Assembly: GCA_023129325.1 (NCBI GenBank)
Contig: JAGMCI010000042.1
Location: 17,136 to 81,135, forward strand
DNA from: Caldifarciminota bacterium
Lineage (GTDB): Bacteria > Hydrothermota > UBA3073 > JACQXS01 > JAGMCI01
Reading direction: 5' to 3'
Length of the DNA: 64,000 nucleotides
The notes under the pieces were generated by a model. It ran no database searches and had not been told where the DNA came from. It saw nothing but the letters and a program-made list of their open reading frames with translations. The stretch's first letter is position 1, and each line of letters opens with the position of its first letter. Both the position numbers and the translations under genes were made by a program. Below, piece by piece: positions 60,547 to 64,000 of this stretch.

Positions 60547-61473
60547 ATCCCATTTTCCACACCTTGAGCCCCAGGTAGCCAACACTTTACCATTGGAGGA
60601 AATTTTAACAATTTCACAGGTGTTTGGACAATCCTCGCATATAAAGCTCTGAGTGTTAAATTCCATGTCACAAATATCAAAACCTCTGAAGCTTGTTTTT
60701 CTTTTATCTTTCATAACCTTCTTGGCAAGCATAGCCGCCCCAATTGCACCCATAAGCTTATTATAGGTCGGAACAAAAACTTTCATTCCAAGTTCTTCCT
60801 CAAGTGCTTTTCTAATTCCTTCATTACTCGCCACTCCGCCCTGAAAAACAATTGGAGGCAATATTGGTTTTCCTTTAGCAACATTTACTAAATAATTTCT
60901 GACAAGCGATTTGCAAAGTCCTGCTATTATATCTTCAATCCCGTATCCAAGTTGCTGTTTATGAATCATATCTGATTCTGCAAACACAGTACACCTTCCT
61001 GCTATTCTTGCTGGAGATTTAGATTGCAAGGCAAGTTGCCCAAATTTTTCTATTGGTATACCTAATCGTTGTGCCTGATGGTCAAGAAATGAACCTGTCC
61101 CTGCAGCACATACTGTATTCATTGCAAAATCCACAGGAATCCCATCCTTAAGAATAATGATTTTTGAATCCTGTCCTCCAATTTCAATAACTGTCCTTAC
61201 ATCAGGAACAAAATGAGCCGCAGCAATAGCATGAGCAGTAATCTCGTTCTTAACAATATCTGCATTGGTAAGAACAGCAGCCAGTTCTCTACCGCTCCCA
61301 GTAGTCCCAACTCCAAGAACGGGAACAGAATCTCTGGACTTTCTTAACCCCTCTTTTATTGCTTCTATAGGCATACCCGCTGTCAAAAGATAGGCAGATT
61401 TAAAAACCTCAATTTTATCATTTATTAGGACAGTATCTACTGATACAGAACCTACATCAACTCCAAGCCACAT
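60535..61473 (-). CDS. BcrAD/BadFG/HgdC-type ATPase (acyl-CoA dehydratase activase)
   Basis: A 312-residue ASKHA-fold activator: [31 protein letters not shown] and the cluster ligand C122 in [19 protein letters not shown]. It has the dimer-bridging cysteine ([12 protein letters not shown]). The C-terminus adds a cysteine cluster ([11 protein letters not shown] and GSRCGKW) beyond the normal HgdC length of about 265. HgdC-type proteins drive electrons into 2-hydroxyacyl-CoA dehydratases or benzoyl-CoA reductases. No such partner is in the window, but two DUF2229-like genes are. Confidence 0.9.
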   Translation of the reverse strand: MWLGVDVGSVSVDTVLINDKIEVFKSAYLLTAGMPIEAIKEGLRKSRDSVPVLGVGTTGSGRELAAVLTNADIVKNEITAHAIAAAHFVPDVRTVIEIGGQDSKIIILKDGIPVDFAMNTVCAAGTGSFLDHQAQRLGIPIEKFGQLALQSKSPARIAGRCTVFAESDMIHKQQLGYGIEDIIAGLCKSLVRNYLVNVAKGKPILPPIVFQGGVASNEGIRKALEEELGMKVFVPTYNKLMGAIGAAMLAKKVMKDKRKTSFRGFDICDMEFNTQSFICEDCPNTCEIVKISSNGKVLATWGSRCGKWDLSK

Positions 61474-62531
61474 TATTCCTTCCTTAGCTTTAAAAGGTCA
61501 CAAAAAGCTTCAAGTCTTGTATTAACTCCTGTTTCTCCTGTATGCTCATCAAAAACAAGGTTTAAAATTGGAATATTCACGCATTTCTCCATAATCGTTT
61601 GAGCCACAATCTCCGGCATACACCCAAGTGGAGATATATGAACAACCCCATCATATCCTTTACGCTCAAATATAAGTGAATAACCTATTGAATATATAGA
61701 TTCACCTCCTGCATGCCACTTAAGCCATGGATATGCAATCCTTTTTGCGCGACGATGAGCAAAATTCAGTCCAATATCCCCAGTTACATATTTCCATAAT
61801 CCAATAGCACTCCTATCTACAAACGCACCTAACTTTCCAAGTTTGCTTTCTGTCCACATATTGAGTTCTTCTTGTAAACACATATACAGTTCACCAACTA
61901 ATCCAATTCTTATTAGTTCATGATTTGAGTTCTTATTTATCCCCTCAAACATCAATTTTATTTCATTTTTCATCTTCATAAGCCTTATAAAACTATTTTC
62001 ATTATCCACAATTTTATAAATCTTTTGAAGGGTCTTATCACTCTCACCAATCTTTACCTCAAATGGCCTTATCTTTCTTGCAAGTTCTTGAGCCAGTTCA
62101 ATAAGCCTTAATTTTTTCAAAGCAATAAGCCCACTGTGTATAAGTTTTTTAACAGAACTTCCATTAATTCCCAAAATAGAAAAAGTATCCCTTGCCCATT
62201 TTTCAGTTGGAAAGTCAAGGACGAAAACCTTTGCAGGTATTCCTAAATTTTTTAATATGATTTGAAGAGTACTACCATACCATCCAAACCGGCAAGGTCC
62301 GGTTCCACCAAAAATAACCAAATATTCTGCTCCTTTTCTTGATGCAAGAATAAAATCTCCAAGCACTGCCTTAAGAGGAAAACAGGCAAATTCTGGTGCA
62401 TACTTTGCTCCTTCCTCAATAGTTTTTCGAGACATTTTGGGAGGGGCAATGAACTCATATCCCAATTCTTCAAAAACTGGTTTTACTACTATTGGAACAA
62501 CATTCATATTGGGGACAGATACTTTTATCAT
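61473..62531 (-). CDS. DUF2229/acyl-CoA dehydratase activase-related protein, second subunit
   Basis: The 352-residue protein shows the CoA-dehydratase activase-related pattern: PKMSRKTIEEGAKYAPEFACFPLK, a GGTGPCRFGWYG loop, and HISPLGCMPEIVAQTIM with several conserved cysteines. It pairs with the next gene, which has the same fold pattern but belongs to another branch. The start overlaps that gene (ATGA) and the stop overlaps the activase gene by one base, so the three are translated from one transcript. Confidence 0.8.
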   Translation of the reverse strand: MIKVSVPNMNVVPIVVKPVFEELGYEFIAPPKMSRKTIEEGAKYAPEFACFPLKAVLGDFILASRKGAEYLVIFGGTGPCRFGWYGSTLQIILKNLGIPAKVFVLDFPTEKWARDTFSILGINGSSVKKLIHSGLIALKKLRLIELAQELARKIRPFEVKIGESDKTLQKIYKIVDNENSFIRLMKMKNEIKLMFEGINKNSNHELIRIGLVGELYMCLQEELNMWTESKLGKLGAFVDRSAIGLWKYVTGDIGLNFAHRRAKRIAYPWLKWHAGGESIYSIGYSLIFERKGYDGVVHISPLGCMPEIVAQTIMEKCVNIPILNLVFDEHTGETGVNTRLEAFCDLLKLRKE

Positions 62532-63439
62532 AAATTAAATTTAGTTTTTGATTTATACTCTATCATATCCAAAAATGCTTCAACTCTCGTCAAAATTCCA
62601 GCTATTTCTGTATGTTCATCAAGAACCAAAGTGGTGTAAGGAATATCTGAAGTTCTTGCTCTATCATCTATTATTTCCTTAAGTAAAGAATCCGGACCAC
62701 ACTCGAAAGATATAAGATAAAGAAAACCATCAACCTCTCCAGAGTTTAAAAAATGAAGAGCTGTTCCAACATTTTTTTCACCAAAATCAAAATAAATTGG
62801 TTTCTTTAGAATAGCTATTTCTTTATTTATGATTTCAGGAATAAGGTTGTCGGCTGTTAATATATTCATTCCTTTTTCCTTAAGTCTATCAATAAGCTCT
62901 GCACTTACATATTTGTCATAAATAATGTAGGGACGAGCTACAATGCCTATCTTCAGACCATCTCCCCCATTCAGATTATTCCATTGATAGCTCTTTTGTG
63001 ATATTTCAGCTTTTACCAAGGCTTTTTTTACTTTGTTAGCTGAAACCCTGAGCCTCTTCCCTACCTCTATCCAGCTTCTTATAAAGGGTTTTTTTCTAAT
63101 ATTAAAGTTTACATCAAGCAAAGGTGGAAGATTTGAAATTGATGCCTTTAACATATCAGGAAGTCCCATAAACTTAGGACACATATACTTTTTTTCTTCC
63201 AAAGATATAAATCTTGGAACAAAAAGCACATCTACCTTGTCTTTAAGCCAATATACATGACCAAAATTGACTTTCATTGGAAAACAGATATCAGAATGTG
63301 CATATTCCAAGCCTTTTTTAAGCAAAGACGCATTTGTAGGTGGTGAATACACAACCTCAAATCCAAGCTCTTTAAAAAAAGTATCCCATAAAGGAAAGAA
63401 CTGATAATAAAGGCCCGCCCTTGGAATTCCTATTTTCAT
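62528..63439 (-). CDS. DUF2229/acyl-CoA dehydratase activase-related protein, first subunit
   Basis: 303 residues from ATG 63439. It begins KIGIPRAGLYYQFFPLWDTFFKELGFEV, the start of DUF2229-type proteins, and has conserved SDICFPMKVNFGHVYWL, VPRFISLEEKKYMCPKF and DEHTEIAGILTRVEAFLD. I place the start at 63439 rather than the in-frame upstream ATG at 63478, because the promoter (63451-63478) overlaps that longer form. The function is unknown; larger relatives fuse these parts with the activase. Confidence 0.8.
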   Translation of the reverse strand: MKIGIPRAGLYYQFFPLWDTFFKELGFEVVYSPPTNASLLKKGLEYAHSDICFPMKVNFGHVYWLKDKVDVLFVPRFISLEEKKYMCPKFMGLPDMLKASISNLPPLLDVNFNIRKKPFIRSWIEVGKRLRVSANKVKKALVKAEISQKSYQWNNLNGGDGLKIGIVARPYIIYDKYVSAELIDRLKEKGMNILTADNLIPEIINKEIAILKKPIYFDFGEKNVGTALHFLNSGEVDGFLYLISFECGPDSLLKEIIDDRARTSDIPYTTLVLDEHTEIAGILTRVEAFLDMIEYKSKTKFNL

Positions 63440-63450
63440 TATTGAGTGAT

Positions 63451-63478
63451 AATATACCATTATTTTATGAAAAGTCAA
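63451..63478 (-). promoter_or_regulatory. Promoter of activase operon
   Basis: Minus strand TTGACT (63478-63473), 16 bp, TATATT (63456-63451); 11 nt to ATG 63439, so the leader is about four bases. Confidence 0.7.
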
Positions 63479-63578
63479 GATTTTTAATCTCTACATTTTG
63501 AAGTTTCTTAACCCAATATTTTTACCATATTCTATGCTTTAAATAAGGAAAATATGTTAACTCAAGAAATTATAGTTA

Positions 63579-63615
63579 AGAAAAAGGGCAGTCCCGATAA
63601 ATCGGGACTGCCCTT
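63579..63615 (-). terminator. Terminator of sorting-domain gene
   Basis: A 15-bp perfect stem AAGGGCAGTCCCGAT / ATCGGGACTGCCCTT, followed by TTTTTCTT on the minus strand. The stem contains the CCCGAT..ATCGGG core shared with dispersed palindromes. Confidence 0.75.
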
Positions 63616-63637
63616 GCCTTGTAGCCCTCTTAAGAAT

Positions 63638-64000
63638 TTACCGCATTAGAATGAGCTTCTTTGTGGCTTTGAAATCTCCAGCACTGAGTTTAATAAAGTA
63701 AATTCCGGAAGGAACATTCTTAGCATCCCAGTTTACAGTATAATCTCCTGGTTTCTTATTTCCGTTGACTAATGTCTTCACTAACCTCCCTGTTATATCA
63801 TAAATCTTTAAACTTCCCTTCCCTCCTTTATGAACAAAGAACTTGACAGTTAGAGTTCCAAAACAAGGGTTTGGATAGCAGTTTAAAGTAAGTGCTTGAG
63901 GTTTCTCTTTTTCTTTTTCTACACCAGTATCTTCCGCTATGATACCGAAAATTCTATTACTTCTATACGGTGGTCCGGCAAACCCCTCATACAAAATGAT
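63638..64000 (-). CDS. Secreted protein, C-terminal part with FlgD/T9SS-like sorting domain (runs off window)
   Basis: The last 120 residues of a larger protein, open to the window edge. After a variable linker (EDTGVEKEKEKPQALT) comes the sorting domain: YPNPCFGTLTVKF, LKIYDITGRLVKTLV, GIYFIKLSAGDF and the end KLILMR. It is the third protein in the window with this domain. The passenger domain is not visible. Confidence 0.8.
   Translation of the reverse strand: MILYEGFAGPPYRSNRIFGIIAEDTGVEKEKEKPQALTLNCYPNPCFGTLTVKFFVHKGGKGSLKIYDITGRLVKTLVNGNKKPGDYTVNWDAKNVPSGIYFIKLSAGDFKATKKLILMR

Overview
The window is about 64 kb of low-GC DNA (roughly one third G+C by eye) from a bacterial chromosome. 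It is dense with housekeeping genes. Evidence for a Gram-negative-type envelope includes a lipoprotein, an EnvC-like protein, a trimeric-autotransporter-like surface protein and three secreted proteins. Those three end in a FlgD/T9SS-like C-terminal sorting domain (endings KLVLVK, KFILLK, KLILMR). Together with a DRG-like TGS GTPase, a DUF763 protein and a TrpRS carrying the Thermotoga-type cysteine motif, this suggests an uncultured, probably anaerobic and possibly thermophilic lineage near the FCB group or candidate phyla such as WOR-3/Stahlbacteria. That placement is inference.

Layout. 0-3 kb: end of a GT2 gene, a PfkB kinase and NAD(P)HX repair (nnr). 3.2-5.6 kb: a compact minus-strand operon of a PD-(D/E)XK/Mrr_N-like nuclease, a RAYT-type HUH transposase and a DnaQ-WYL fusion. 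5.7-10.4 kb: Fe-ADH, TGS GTPase and the queuosine precursor genes folE2-queC-queE-queD. 10.9-15.7 kb: envC-like, holB, ricT, metG. 16.3-21 kb: secreted and surface proteins, including an 872-residue protein with 28 tandem 15-residue YadA-like repeats and an S74 chaperone tail. 21.1-28.6 kb: infB, nusA, proS, a membrane protein, trpS and a previously hidden 43-codon gene. 28.7-35.4 kb: tRNA-Leu(GAG), coaE, polA, DUF763, accC, accB, DUF3467. 35.6-46.8 kb: M20 peptidase; a GT78-like/GT81/GT4/Nudix operon resembling glucosylglycerate-type compatible-solute synthesis; cupin; two glycosyltransferases; BFD ferredoxin; acyl-CoA dehydrogenase; GT2. 46.8-52.2 kb: two O-antigen-ligase-like membrane proteins, a secreted beta-propeller-like protein, plsY. 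52.6-60.5 kb: lepB-grpE-dnaK-dnaJ-rpsU-dnaG-rpoD. 60.5-63.4 kb: a BcrAD/HgdC-type activase with two DUF2229-like partners. 63.6-64 kb: end of another secreted protein.

The most striking feature is a set of short palindromic repeats scattered both between genes and, in frame, inside essential genes (polA three times, metG, dnaG, holB, ricT, queE, queD, coaE, grpE, the TGS GTPase and several glycosyltransferases). The main family has the half-site GTAGGGGCGTATTG followed by its exact reverse complement. One copy in metG has a second repeat inserted at the exact dyad centre. The only transposase in the window, a RAYT, itself carries two such palindromes. This resembles the Rickettsia palindromic elements in behaviour, but the sequences are different.

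A second pattern is a strong sigma-70-type promoter (TTGACA/T, 16-18 bp, TATAAT-like) whose -10 box ends only 5-12 nt before the start codon at seven genes, implying leaderless or nearly leaderless mRNAs. Other genes in the same window have strong Shine-Dalgarno sites (AAAGGAGG).
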